From contig JASLAV010000083.1 in assembly GCA_030146905.1 (NCBI GenBank), positions 1 to 18,350 on the forward strand: DNA of 18,350 bases, in the 5' to 3' direction. Numbering within the stretch: position 1 is the stretch's first letter; each line of letters starts with the position of its first letter. Position numbers and translations under genes: made by a program. Shown piece by piece: positions 1-6,825 of the stretch. Origin of the DNA: Lentzea sp. Lineage in GTDB: Bacteria > Actinomycetota > Actinomycetes > Mycobacteriales > Pseudonocardiaceae. The notes below the pieces were generated by a model. It made no database searches and was not told where the DNA came from. It worked only from the letters and a program-made list of their open reading frames with translations.

Positions 1-164
1 TCTACTACGAGGACGACGTCCCCGACGAGTGGAAGGACTACACCAAGGCGAACGTCGACTTCTTCAACGAGCTCGGCTCGCCAGGTGGCGCCTCCAAGGT
101 CGGCAAGGTCAGCGCGGACCCGGAGTTCGTGAAGGCGCTCGCACCCCAGGCCCAGGAACATTGA
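1..164 (+). CDS. fdxA: Ferredoxin, C-terminal part (5' end outside window)
   Basis: Read from base 3, the frame gives 53 residues beginning YYEDDVPDEWKDY and containing DFFNELGSPGGASKVGK before a TGA. This is the characteristic tail of actinobacterial FdxA-type 7Fe ferredoxins, which carry electrons on [3Fe-4S]/[4Fe-4S] clusters. The cluster-binding cysteines lie upstream, outside the window, so cluster type cannot be checked here. The stop codon overlaps a TTG that could start dapC (TTGA). The fdx-dapC order matches mycobacteria (Rv1177-Rv1178). Identification rests on the tail motif and synteny. Confidence 0.85.
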   Translation, partial: YYEDDVPDEWKDYTKANVDFFNELGSPGGASKVGKVSADPEFVKALAPQAQEH

Positions 165-1258
165 TCATCCGGCGCGGAGGTCCGGCGCTGCCGGACTTCC
201 CGTGGGACTCCCTGGCCGGCCACGCCGCCAAGGCGCGCAAGCACCCCGGCGGTGTGGTCGACCTGTCGGTCGGCACCCCTGTCGACCCGGTTCCCGCGGT
301 GATCCAGGCCGCCCTGTCGTCCGTCGCGGACGTTCCCGGCTACCCGACCACCCACGGCACCCCCGAGCTGCGTGCGGCCTTCGTGGCCGCGGTGGAGCGC
401 CGGTACGGGATCGTCGGGCTGCGGGCGGAGGCGGTGCTGCCCACGATCGGCTCCAAGGAGCTCGTGGCGTGGCTGCCCAGCCTGCTCGGCGTCGGACCCG
501 GTGACGTCGTGGCCGTGCCGTCCGTGGCGTACCCGACCTACGAGGTGGGTGCGCTGCTGGCGGGTGCCACGGTCGTGCGTCTGGCCGACGGCGAGAAACC
601 GCCGGTGGGAACCCGCCTGGTGTGGCTGAACTCGCCGTCGAACCCGACGGGCCGCGTTCTCTCCGCCGAGCAGCTGCGCGACGCCGTCGCCGCGGCTCGC
701 GACGTGGGGGCCGTGGTGGCGTCGGACGAGTGCTACCTGGCTCTGCCGTGGGAGTCGTCGCCGGTGTCGGTGCTGCACCCGTCCGTCGTGGACTCCTTCG
801 ACGGCGTGCTCGCCGTGCACTCGCTGTCGAAGTCGTCGTCGCTGGCCGGGTACCGGGCGGGGTTCGTCACCGGTGACCCCGAGCTGGTCTCGGGCCTGCT
901 GGAGCTGCGCAAGCACGCCGGGATGATCGTGCCGCGACCGGTGCAGGAGGCCATGCGGGCCGCCCTGGAGGACGACGAGCACGTCGCCGAGCAGCGTGCG
1001 CGCTACCTCGCCCGTCGTGAGGTGCTCAAACCCGCGCTGCAGGCGGCGGGGTTCACCGTGTCGCACTCCGAGGCGGGGCTCTACCTGTGGTCGTCACGCG
1101 GTGAGGACGCCTGGGAGACGATCTCCTGGCTGGCCGACCGCGGGATCCTGGCCGCTCCCGGCACGTTCTACGGACCGGCCGGCGCCCAGCACGTGCGGAT
1201 CGCCCTCACGGCCACGGACGAGCGGATCGCCGCGGCGGCCGAACGTCTCAGCGTCTGA
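161..1258 (+). CDS. dapC: N-succinyldiaminopimelate aminotransferase DapC
   Basis: A fold-type I PLP aminotransferase. It converts N-succinyl-2-amino-6-ketopimelate to N-succinyl-LL-diaminopimelate using glutamate, in the succinylase branch of lysine/DAP synthesis. The N-terminus contains VDLSVGTPVDPVPAVIQAAL, typical of the actinobacterial DapC clade. LNSPSNPTGRVL is the conserved NPTG loop, and SLSKSSSLAGYRAGF carries the PLP-binding lysine (residue 224 counting from the TTG). C-terminal HVRIALTA is the conserved substrate arginine region. Length is 365 residues from TTG 161, close to the mycobacterial enzyme. The start is uncertain: TTG 161 overlaps the ferredoxin stop with only AGGA three bases upstream. 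A perfect GGAGGT at 176-181 lies six bases before in-frame CTG 188, giving 356 residues starting LPDFPWDSLA. It converges on the AlbA_2 gene with a 3-bp gap. Confidence 0.9.
   Translation: MIIRRGGPALPDFPWDSLAGHAAKARKHPGGVVDLSVGTPVDPVPAVIQAALSSVADVPGYPTTHGTPELRAAFVAAVERRYGIVGLRAEAVLPTIGSKELVAWLPSLLGVGPGDVVAVPSVAYPTYEVGALLAGATVVRLADGEKPPVGTRLVWLNSPSNPTGRVLSAEQLRDAVAAARDVGAVVASDECYLALPWESSPVSVLHPSVVDSFDGVLAVHSLSKSSSLAGYRAGFVTGDPELVSGLLELRKHAGMIVPRPVQEAMRAALEDDEHVAEQRARYLARREVLKPALQAAGFTVSHSEAGLYLWSSRGEDAWETISWLADRGILAAPGTFYGPAGAQHVRIALTATDERIAAAAERLSV
176..190 (+). promoter_or_regulatory. Strong ribosome binding site facing an in-frame CTG codon in dapC
   Basis: GGAGGT at 176-181 is followed after six bases by CTG at 188-190, in the dapC frame. 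The conserved part of the protein (LPDFPWDSLA) begins exactly at this CTG. This favours either CTG initiation or a dapC start different from TTG 161. The sequence does not decide between them. Confidence 0.5.
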
Positions 1259-1261
1259 CGT

Positions 1262-2167
1262 TCAGGGCTTGAGCGCCGACCAGACCCTGCGGGTGAACTG
1301 GTTGGGCGGCACCGCGTCCGTGGTGAGCCGGACGGAGGTGCTGATCTCCTCGCCGCTCAGGCCGAGGCCGAGCACCAGGTGCCAGTGCAGGTCCCAGAGG
1401 TCCTGGAACGCGTCGAGCTCCACGTCGGCGTCCGCGCTGACGTGGAGCACGGCCGGTTCCGCGACCCGCACGACGCGCTCGACCGCCCGCACGTCCCTGG
1501 TGTTGGTGCGGAAGCTGAACACCAGGTCGACCGTCTCGCTGTCGAGCCCGTACGTCACGTACGAGTGGCATCTGTGGTGCGGGAGCGAGAGCGGCTGGTT
1601 GGTCTCCAGGTAGAGGTCGCCCTCGAACCGCAGCGTCGGCGAGTGCTGGCTGAGCGTGGCGCGGGCGCTGACGAACTCCCAGCCCGGCATGTCCAGCTTG
1701 GGCACCAGCAGCTCCAGGACCTCGCCCCGGCGCGCGCTCCTCGTGCGCTCGCCGGAGCGCCACGGGATTTCCCTGCTGTAGGGCTCTTTCTTCGTGACGA
1801 ACACGTACGGCGCGTTGTCGGTCTGCAGGCTCAGGACGACCACGGTTCTCCTGGGAGCCCAGTCGAACGCGACGGTGGTGAGTCCCGGCGCGACGCCGTC
1901 GAAGTGGCTCTCGACCTTCGGCCACCACGCGGACAGCTCCTCGGCCGGCGCGCCCTTGACGTAGCGGCCCTTCTCGTCGACGCCGACGATCCACATCGCC
2001 TCCGACCCGCGGGCGGCGTTGCACAGGGCGGCGATCTGGCGCGCCGCCTTGCCGTGGTCGATCGGCCACTGCGTCTTGAACTCGACGAAGGAGTCCTCCG
2101 ACTGCGCCCCTTCCAGGGCACGCTCGATCGCGGAGCGAGCGTTCAACTCGAGACGCTGTTTCAGCAC
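1262..2167 (-). CDS. AlbA_2 (Schlafen-like) nucleic-acid-binding domain protein
   Basis: A 301-residue protein. Its first about 75 residues fit the AlbA_2/Schlafen-AlbA fold: SFVEFKTQWP has the E-x-K core, followed by a helix AARQIAALCNAARG and a strand WIVGVDEKGRYV. This domain is associated with nucleic acid binding and in some members with nuclease activity. The remaining about 220 residues (including EGDLYLETNQPLSLPHH and a WDLHWHLVLGLGLSGEEI stretch) are not recognised, and no ATPase or HATPase module is visible. Start choice: GTG 2165-2167 has GGAGG at 2173-2177 with 5-base spacing; the upstream GTG 2171-2173 would overlap that site. The gene lies on the minus strand downstream of dapD, separated by 71 bp, and converges on dapC. 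It is not part of the mycobacterial dap neighbourhood, so it is probably an insertion. Function unknown. Confidence 0.75.
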   Translation of the reverse strand: MLKQRLELNARSAIERALEGAQSEDSFVEFKTQWPIDHGKAARQIAALCNAARGSEAMWIVGVDEKGRYVKGAPAEELSAWWPKVESHFDGVAPGLTTVAFDWAPRRTVVVLSLQTDNAPYVFVTKKEPYSREIPWRSGERTRSARRGEVLELLVPKLDMPGWEFVSARATLSQHSPTLRFEGDLYLETNQPLSLPHHRCHSYVTYGLDSETVDLVFSFRTNTRDVRAVERVVRVAEPAVLHVSADADVELDAFQDLWDLHWHLVLGLGLSGEEISTSVRLTTDAVPPNQFTRRVWSALKP

Positions 2168-2238
2168 GTGCACCTCCCTGAGCCGACGAGGGCCCAGCCT
2201 GCCTCAGCAGACCGGGCCCCGGACACCGAGTATGCCCC
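2168..2238. other. 71-bp gap between dapD and the AlbA_2 gene
   Basis: This short gap holds two self-complementary GGGCCC hexamers (2190-2195 and 2214-2219) that could pair across an 18-base loop, plus the GGAGG site of the AlbA_2 gene. There is no T-run, so it is not a convincing intrinsic terminator. Read-through from dapD is possible. Confidence 0.3.
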
Positions 2239-3216
2239 TCAGTCGTTCGCGTGCAGCGCGGCGTTCAGTTCGACGCCGGTGCCCTTGCGGGGTTTCACCA
2301 GGACGGTGCCGGTCACGGAGTCCCTGATGAACAGCAGGTTCGACTGCCCGCTGAGCGACACGGCCTTGACGACCTCGCCGTCGGGCAGCGTCACCTTCGT
2401 GCCCGCGGTGATGTACAGACCGGCCTCGACCACGCAGTCGTCGCCGAGCGAGATGCCCAGGCCCGCGTTGGCGCCGAGCAGGCAGCGCTCGCCGATGCCG
2501 ATGACCTGCTTGCCGCCGCCGGACAGCGTGCCCATGATCGACGCGCCGCCGCCGACGTCGGAGCCGTCGCCGACCACGACGCCGCTGGAGATGCGGCCCT
2601 CGACCATGGAGTTGCCGAGCGTGCCGGCGTTGAAGTTCACGAAGCCCTCGTGCATGACCGTGGTGCCGGGGGCCAGGTGGGCGCCGAGGCGAACCCGGTC
2701 GGCGTCCCCGATGCGCACGCCGGACGGGACCACGTAGTCGACCATGCGCGCGAACTTGTCGATGCTGTAGACCGTCACGGGGCCGCGGACGCGCAGGCGC
2801 GTGCGGGTCTGCTCGAACCCCTCCACCGCGCAGGGGCCGTGGTTCGTCCACACGACGTTGGTGAGCAGGCCGAAGAGGCCGTCCAGGTTCGCGCCGTGGG
2901 GCTTGATCAGGCGGTGGCTGAGCAGGTGCAGGCGCAGCCAGACGTCGTAGGTGTCGGTCGGTGCCGCGTCCAGGTCGATGGTGACCTTTACGCCGATGAC
3001 CTCCACGCCTCGTTCCGGGTCTTCGCCGAGGAGCTTGGTCGCCGACTCGCCCAGGGCTTGGGCGATCTCCACCGTTGAGAGGAGCGCCGTGCCCGGTTCC
3101 GTGGTGGCTGGGTCCGTGGTGTCCGCGTCGTTCACGACTGGGGACGGGTACCAGGTGTCTAGGACGGTGCCGTCCGGGGTCACTGTGGCCAGGCCGATGC
3201 CGTATGCGGTGCTCAC
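2239..3216 (-). CDS. dapD: 2,3,4,5-tetrahydropyridine-2,6-dicarboxylate N-succinyltransferase DapD
   Basis: Transfers succinyl from succinyl-CoA to tetrahydrodipicolinate, the step before DapC in lysine/diaminopimelate synthesis. It is 325 residues, close to the 317 of the mycobacterial enzyme, and starts [12 protein letters not shown] with a GTG at 3216. The N-terminal half carries the actinobacterial-type globular domain ([28 protein letters not shown]). The middle holds left-handed beta-helix hexapeptide repeats: [21 protein letters not shown], then [20 protein letters not shown], then [20 protein letters not shown]. The C-terminus has [17 protein letters not shown]. No Shine-Dalgarno site precedes the GTG; a TAGGCT box lies seven bases upstream, so a leaderless mRNA is likely. 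It is divergent from dapE. Confidence 0.95.
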   Translation of the reverse strand: MSTAYGIGLATVTPDGTVLDTWYPSPVVNDADTTDPATTEPGTALLSTVEIAQALGESATKLLGEDPERGVEVIGVKVTIDLDAAPTDTYDVWLRLHLLSHRLIKPHGANLDGLFGLLTNVVWTNHGPCAVEGFEQTRTRLRVRGPVTVYSIDKFARMVDYVVPSGVRIGDADRVRLGAHLAPGTTVMHEGFVNFNAGTLGNSMVEGRISSGVVVGDGSDVGGGASIMGTLSGGGKQVIGIGERCLLGANAGLGISLGDDCVVEAGLYITAGTKVTLPDGEVVKAVSLSGQSNLLFIRDSVTGTVLVKPRKGTGVELNAALHAND

Positions 3217-3229
3217 GGGGTTGAGCCTA
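3217..3229 (-). promoter_or_regulatory. Leaderless promoter -10 box for dapD
   Basis: On the minus strand TAGGCT (3224-3229) fits the actinobacterial TANNNT -10 consensus and ends seven bases before the GTG start. There is no ribosome-binding site in between. A recognisable -35 box is not evident, as is common for this promoter class. Confidence 0.65.
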
Positions 3230-3384
3230 GTTGGTCGGGGTGGTCGGGTTTGACCTGCGGGTTCCTGTTCCAGGCTGCGGGACTCCGCCCCGGACCCCGT
3301 CAGCTGATCAAGGACCGGCCAGCGCGGCGGGCGGGTAGATGGCACGCCAGGGGCTTACCGCGCTGAAGTGCAGCGAGCCCTGGG

Positions 3385-3400
3385 TAGGGTGAGTCGCGTG
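3385..3400 (+). promoter_or_regulatory. Leaderless promoter -10 box for dapE
   Basis: TAGGGT at 3385-3390 ends seven bases before GTG 3398. The geometry is the same as at the divergent dapD start. No Shine-Dalgarno motif is present, so transcription is predicted to begin at or next to the start codon. Confidence 0.65.
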
Positions 3401-4465
3401 TCCGACACCCTTGACCTCTTCGCCGACCCGATCGACCTGACCGCCGCGCTTGTCGACGTGCGCAGCGTTTCAGGGGAGGAGGCGGAGATCGCCGATCTTG
3501 TCGAGCGGTCGTTGTTGTTGTACGCGCCGCACCTGGAGATCACCCGTTCGGGGAATTCGGTGTTGGCGCGGACTCGCCTCGGCAAGGGGCGGCGGGTGGT
3601 GCTTGCCGGGCACCTCGACACCGTGCCGATCAACGCGAACTTTCCCAGCCGGCGCGAGGGTGACGTTCTGCACGGGTGTGGGACGGTCGACATGAAGGGT
3701 GGCGACGCTGTCATGCTCGCCATCGCCGCGTTGAGCAGGGATGCCCGGCACGACCTCACGTTCGTCTTCTACGACTGCGAGGAGATCGAGGCCGAGCGCA
3801 ACGGGCTCACGCGCATCCAGCGTGAGCTGGAGGAGTGGTTGCGCGCGGATCTCGCGATCGTGTGCGAGCCGTCGAACGGCACGGTTGAGGCCGGGTGTCA
3901 GGGCACTATGCGGATCGAGGTCCGGACTGCCGGGACGCGTGCTCACACGGCTCGGGCCTGGATGGGGCGCAACGCCATCCACGGGATGGGTGAGGCGCTG
4001 CGCCGGTTGGAGGCTTACGAGCCGCGGCAGCCCGAGATCGACGGCTGCCACTACCACGAGGGGCTGCAGGCCGTGAAGGTCACCGGCGGTGTCGCCGGGA
4101 ACGTCGTGCCTGACGAGTGCGTGCTCACCGTCAACCACCGGTTCGCGCCCGACCGCACTGTGGAGCAGGCCGAGCAGCACCTGCGCGAGGTGTTCGAGGG
4201 GTTTGACGTCGTCGTCACGGACTTCGCCGGCGGTGCGCTGCCCGGGTTGAACGCGCCCGCCGCGCAGGAGCTCGTCGCTGCCGCCGGTGGTACGCCGGTG
4301 GCCAAGCTCGGGTGGACCGACGTGGCCCGGTTCGCGGCGCTGGGGATGCCCGCTGTCAACTTCGGGCCCGGTGACCCGGCGCTGGCGCACACCCAGCAGG
4401 AGAACGTGCCGGTCCGGCAGATCACCGGTTGTTTCGACGTGCTTAAGCGATTTCTGCTGGACTGA
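3398..4465 (+). CDS. dapE: Succinyl-diaminopimelate desuccinylase DapE (M20 metallopeptidase)
   Basis: Hydrolyses N-succinyl-LL-diaminopimelate to LL-diaminopimelate and succinate using a di-zinc site. It is 355 residues, matching actinobacterial DapE (354 in M. tuberculosis). Visible M20 landmarks: AGHLDTVP with zinc ligand His72 and Asp74, [15 protein letters not shown] with bridging Asp98, [13 protein letters not shown] with general base/ligand Glu128-Glu129, and [10 protein letters not shown] with Glu157. The lid/dimerisation domain follows from about residue 170, and [15 protein letters not shown] near the C-terminus supplies the last histidine ligand. GTG 3398 is chosen because the conserved N-terminus ([18 protein letters not shown]) starts there and a -10 box is correctly spaced for leaderless expression. 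Confidence 0.95.
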   Translation: MSDTLDLFADPIDLTAALVDVRSVSGEEAEIADLVERSLLLYAPHLEITRSGNSVLARTRLGKGRRVVLAGHLDTVPINANFPSRREGDVLHGCGTVDMKGGDAVMLAIAALSRDARHDLTFVFYDCEEIEAERNGLTRIQRELEEWLRADLAIVCEPSNGTVEAGCQGTMRIEVRTAGTRAHTARAWMGRNAIHGMGEALRRLEAYEPRQPEIDGCHYHEGLQAVKVTGGVAGNVVPDECVLTVNHRFAPDRTVEQAEQHLREVFEGFDVVVTDFAGGALPGLNAPAAQELVAAAGGTPVAKLGWTDVARFAALGMPAVNFGPGDPALAHTQQENVPVRQITGCFDVLKRFLLD

Positions 4466-4469
4466 TCAC

Positions 4470-4485
4470 TAACATCTCAGTGATG
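4470..4485 (+). promoter_or_regulatory. Leaderless promoter -10 box for the first LOG gene
   Basis: TAACAT (4470-4475), immediately after the dapE stop, ends seven bases before ATG 4483 and four before GTG 4480. The seven-base spacing seen at dapD, dapE and the folP relic favours ATG 4483. The LOG pair probably has its own promoter rather than depending only on dapE read-through. Confidence 0.5.
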
Positions 4486-5259
4486 ACGGAAGAGAAGAAC
4501 GGCGCCGTGGACGAGCGCCCGAAGGAGAAGCAGCGCGGACCCGTGGTCCTGCGCAGGGGACGCAGGGACGAGCTCACGACGACGGACCAGCGCCTGCTGG
4601 ACTCGCGCGGTCACTCGGACTGGGTGCACACCGATCCGTGGCGGGTGCTGCGGATCCAGGCCGAGTTCGTCGAGGGCTTCGGCGCGATGGCCGAGGTGCC
4701 CAGCGCCGTCACGGTGTTCGGGTCGGCCAGGACCGGCAGGGACCACCCGGAGTACCAGCTCGGGCGCGACCTCGGTGCCGCACTGGCCAACGCGGGCTTC
4801 GCGACGATCACCGGTGGCGGGCCCGGCGCCATGGAGGCGGTCAACCGCGGGTGTTCCGAGGCCGGCGGGTTCTCGATCGGGCTCGGCATCGAGCTGCCGT
4901 TCGAGCAGGGGCTCAACCCGTGGGTCGACCTGGGGGTGAACTTCCGGTACTTCTTCGTGCGCAAGACGATGTTCATCAAGTACTCGCAGGCGTTCATCTG
5001 CCTGCCTGGCGGTTTCGGCACGCTCGACGAGCTGTTCGAGGCGCTCACCCTGGTGCAGACGAAGAAGGTCACGAAGTTCCCGGTCGTGCTGTTCGGGAAG
5101 CAGTACTGGCAGGGCCTGTACGACTGGATCAAGAGCTCGGTGCTGGAAGGCGGCAAGGTCGGCGAGAAGGACCTCGCGCTGCTGCACCTCACCGACGACA
5201 TCGACGACGCGGTGCGCGTGGTGCAGGAAGCGCACAAGGCATGGGCGGAAGCACACTGA
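4483..5259 (+). CDS. LOG-family protein, long form (TIGR00730-type)
   Basis: A 258-residue Rossmann-fold protein of the lysine-decarboxylase-like/LOG superfamily, whose characterised members release cytokinin-type bases from nucleoside 5'-monophosphates. About 75 N-terminal residues are charged and precede the core, which starts at SAVTVFGSARTG. Core motifs are TGGGPGAMEAVNRGC (about 110-124), VRKTMFIKYS with the catalytic-region Arg/Lys (about 159-168), and LPGGFGTLDELFE (about 174-186), the PGGxGTxxE signature. The substrate is not proven by sequence: the GGGPGAME form is common in bacterial LOGs of uncertain physiology. ATG 4483 is preferred over adjacent GTG 4480 from -10 spacing. The stop TGA shares its last base with the ATG of the second LOG gene. 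Confidence 0.85.
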   Translation: MTEEKNGAVDERPKEKQRGPVVLRRGRRDELTTTDQRLLDSRGHSDWVHTDPWRVLRIQAEFVEGFGAMAEVPSAVTVFGSARTGRDHPEYQLGRDLGAALANAGFATITGGGPGAMEAVNRGCSEAGGFSIGLGIELPFEQGLNPWVDLGVNFRYFFVRKTMFIKYSQAFICLPGGFGTLDELFEALTLVQTKKVTKFPVVLFGKQYWQGLYDWIKSSVLEGGKVGEKDLALLHLTDDIDDAVRVVQEAHKAWAEAH

Positions 5260-5792
5260 TGTACGTCGCTGTCTACTGCGGAAGTCTCGCGACCGTGCCG
5301 CGGAGCTACGTCGACCTCGCCGCCGAGGTGGGGCGTCAGATCGCCGCTCGCGGCTGGCACCTCGTGTGGGGTGGCGGGCAGACGTCGATGATGGGCGCTG
5401 TCGCCCGCGAGGCGCGTGCCGGTGGTGCGCACACCTACGGCGTCATCCCGAAGGGCCTGGCCACCAGGGAGATCGCCGACCGCGAGTCGACCGAGCTGCA
5501 CGTCGTCGACACCATGCGCGAGCGCAAGAAGATGATGGACGACAAGGCGGACGCGTTCCTGACGCTGCCGGGTGGCATCGGCACCGCCGAGGAGTTCTTC
5601 GAGGTGTGGACGGCCGGCGTGCTCGGCATGCACGCCAAGCCGGTCGTGCTGCTCGACGTCGACAACCACTACAAGGGCCTCATCGAGTGGCTGGGTGAGC
5701 TGCGGGACAAGGGTTTCGTGTCCCACGGCGCGATGAGCTCGCTGGTCGTCACGGACGACGTGTCAGTCGCTCTTGACGCTTGCGTCGTCTAG
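5259..5792 (+). CDS. LOG-family cytokinin riboside 5'-monophosphate phosphoribohydrolase (Rv1205-like)
   Basis: A 177-residue compact LOG protein: MYVAVYCGSLATVP, then WGGGQTSMMGAVAREA (about 37-52), GVIPKGL, MRERKKMMDDKADAF with the catalytic-region arginine, and LPGGIGTAEEFFEVW (about 103-117). It lines up with the single LOG next to the dapE-folP2-gpgS region of mycobacteria (Rv1205), which hydrolyses cytokinin monophosphates, so this is the likely syntenic orthologue. It is translationally coupled to the upstream LOG gene through a TGATG overlap. Its last 30 bases overlap the end of the convergent HTH_42 gene. Confidence is high in the family, moderate in the substrate. Confidence 0.88.
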   Translation: MYVAVYCGSLATVPRSYVDLAAEVGRQIAARGWHLVWGGGQTSMMGAVAREARAGGAHTYGVIPKGLATREIADRESTELHVVDTMRERKKMMDDKADAFLTLPGGIGTAEEFFEVWTAGVLGMHAKPVVLLDVDNHYKGLIEWLGELRDKGFVSHGAMSSLVVTDDVSVALDACVV

Positions 5793-6815
5793 TCCCCTGG
5801 CCCTGGCCAGGACCTGGGCCTCCGGCAGGAGGTCCGGCAGCGGGCGGTACGGCGTCGCCGTCACCTCGAACCGCTTGCCGGACACCACCCTGCCCTGCCA
5901 GGAGCCCGCGATCTCGCCGTCCACCAGCACGGCACCGCGCCGGCCGAGGACGCGGAAGACGTCCTTCTGCGCGGCCTTGTCCGGCAGCAGCAGGTCGCGG
6001 TCACGGGCCTGCAGGTACGGGTCCGTCGGCGGCAGCAGGCGGACTTCCGGCGGGTCGGCGTCGGCGATCTCCAGGCCCTCCGGCAGCCACGCCGTCCTGC
6101 CTTCGACGGTCACCTCCGCCAGGCCTTCCGACGGCCAGCGCTTCTTGACCTCGCGCAACGTCGTGCCGAAGTAAGCGGCCACTTCGGACGGTCCCGCCGG
6201 TCCGTGCAGCGTCAGGTACCTGTGCACCAGCTCGTCGAAGCCCGCGGTCTTGCGCGGCACGCCCGGCCAGCCGTGGACGCGTTCGAACGTCACGGTCTTC
6301 TCCTCCGGGAGGATCCGCAGACCCGCCGGGAGCGCGCCGAGGCGGAAGATCGGGTCGCTGACGTGCTCGGTCTGGCAGCTCCTGCACGCCTCGATCGTCT
6401 GCCTGGGCGCCAACGGGGTCAGCGCCGCGCTCACGTCGCCCTTGGTCATCGGCTTCGTCACGATCGACCGCATCGCCGTCGCGATGTGCCGCAACGACGC
6501 CAGCATGTCGTCGACCTTCGGACGGGAGGCGCGCGCTCGTGCGTCGGCGTCGCTCCACGGCCACAGCGCGCGGGAGAACGCCTTCAGCTCACCGGGCCGG
6601 TGCAGGTGGGGGGCACCGCGCACGGACCAGGTGAGGACGAAGTCGTCCACCTCCGGAACGTCCAGACGGGCGGCGAGGCTCAGCAGGGCGGAGCCGGAGG
6701 TGTTGTCCTGGACACCCAGGGAGAACACCGCCAGCTCGCCTGCGTCGCTGATCCGCCGGTCCAGCTCGTGCTGGTGGATCCGGTGGAGGAGCACCTGTTG
6801 CCGGGTGAGGTCCAC
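5763..6815 (-). CDS. Winged-helix DNA-binding protein of the HTH_42 (AlkZ/YcaQ-like) family
   Basis: A 350-residue cytoplasmic protein starting MDLTRQQVLLHRIHQHEL. It contains LGVQDNTSGSALLSLAARL, the signature of actinobacterial HTH_42 proteins. This family has tandem winged helices and is related to the AlkZ/YcaQ DNA glycosylases that unhook crosslinks. Later landmarks are LTWSVRGAPHLHR (about 80-92), FDELVHRYLTLHGPAGPSEVAAYFG (a winged-helix segment, about 220-245), and a C-terminal GEIAGSWQGRVVSGKRFEV. Whether this member is a glycosylase or only binds DNA cannot be told. The GTG start lies 10 bases after the stop of the upstream secreted hydrolase gene, so the two probably share a transcript, though no clear Shine-Dalgarno is present. 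The 3' end overlaps the LOG gene by 30 bp. Confidence 0.8.
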   Translation of the reverse strand: MDLTRQQVLLHRIHQHELDRRISDAGELAVFSLGVQDNTSGSALLSLAARLDVPEVDDFVLTWSVRGAPHLHRPGELKAFSRALWPWSDADARARASRPKVDDMLASLRHIATAMRSIVTKPMTKGDVSAALTPLAPRQTIEACRSCQTEHVSDPIFRLGALPAGLRILPEEKTVTFERVHGWPGVPRKTAGFDELVHRYLTLHGPAGPSEVAAYFGTTLREVKKRWPSEGLAEVTVEGRTAWLPEGLEIADADPPEVRLLPPTDPYLQARDRDLLLPDKAAQKDVFRVLGRRGAVLVDGEIAGSWQGRVVSGKRFEVTATPYRPLPDLLPEAQVLARARGLDDASVKSD

Positions 6816-6825
6816 CCGGACATTC

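Noticed and set aside
2190..2219. GGGCCC pair as an intrinsic terminator after dapD
   Set aside because: The hexamers are self-complementary and could pair, but the loop is long and there is no T-tract on either strand.
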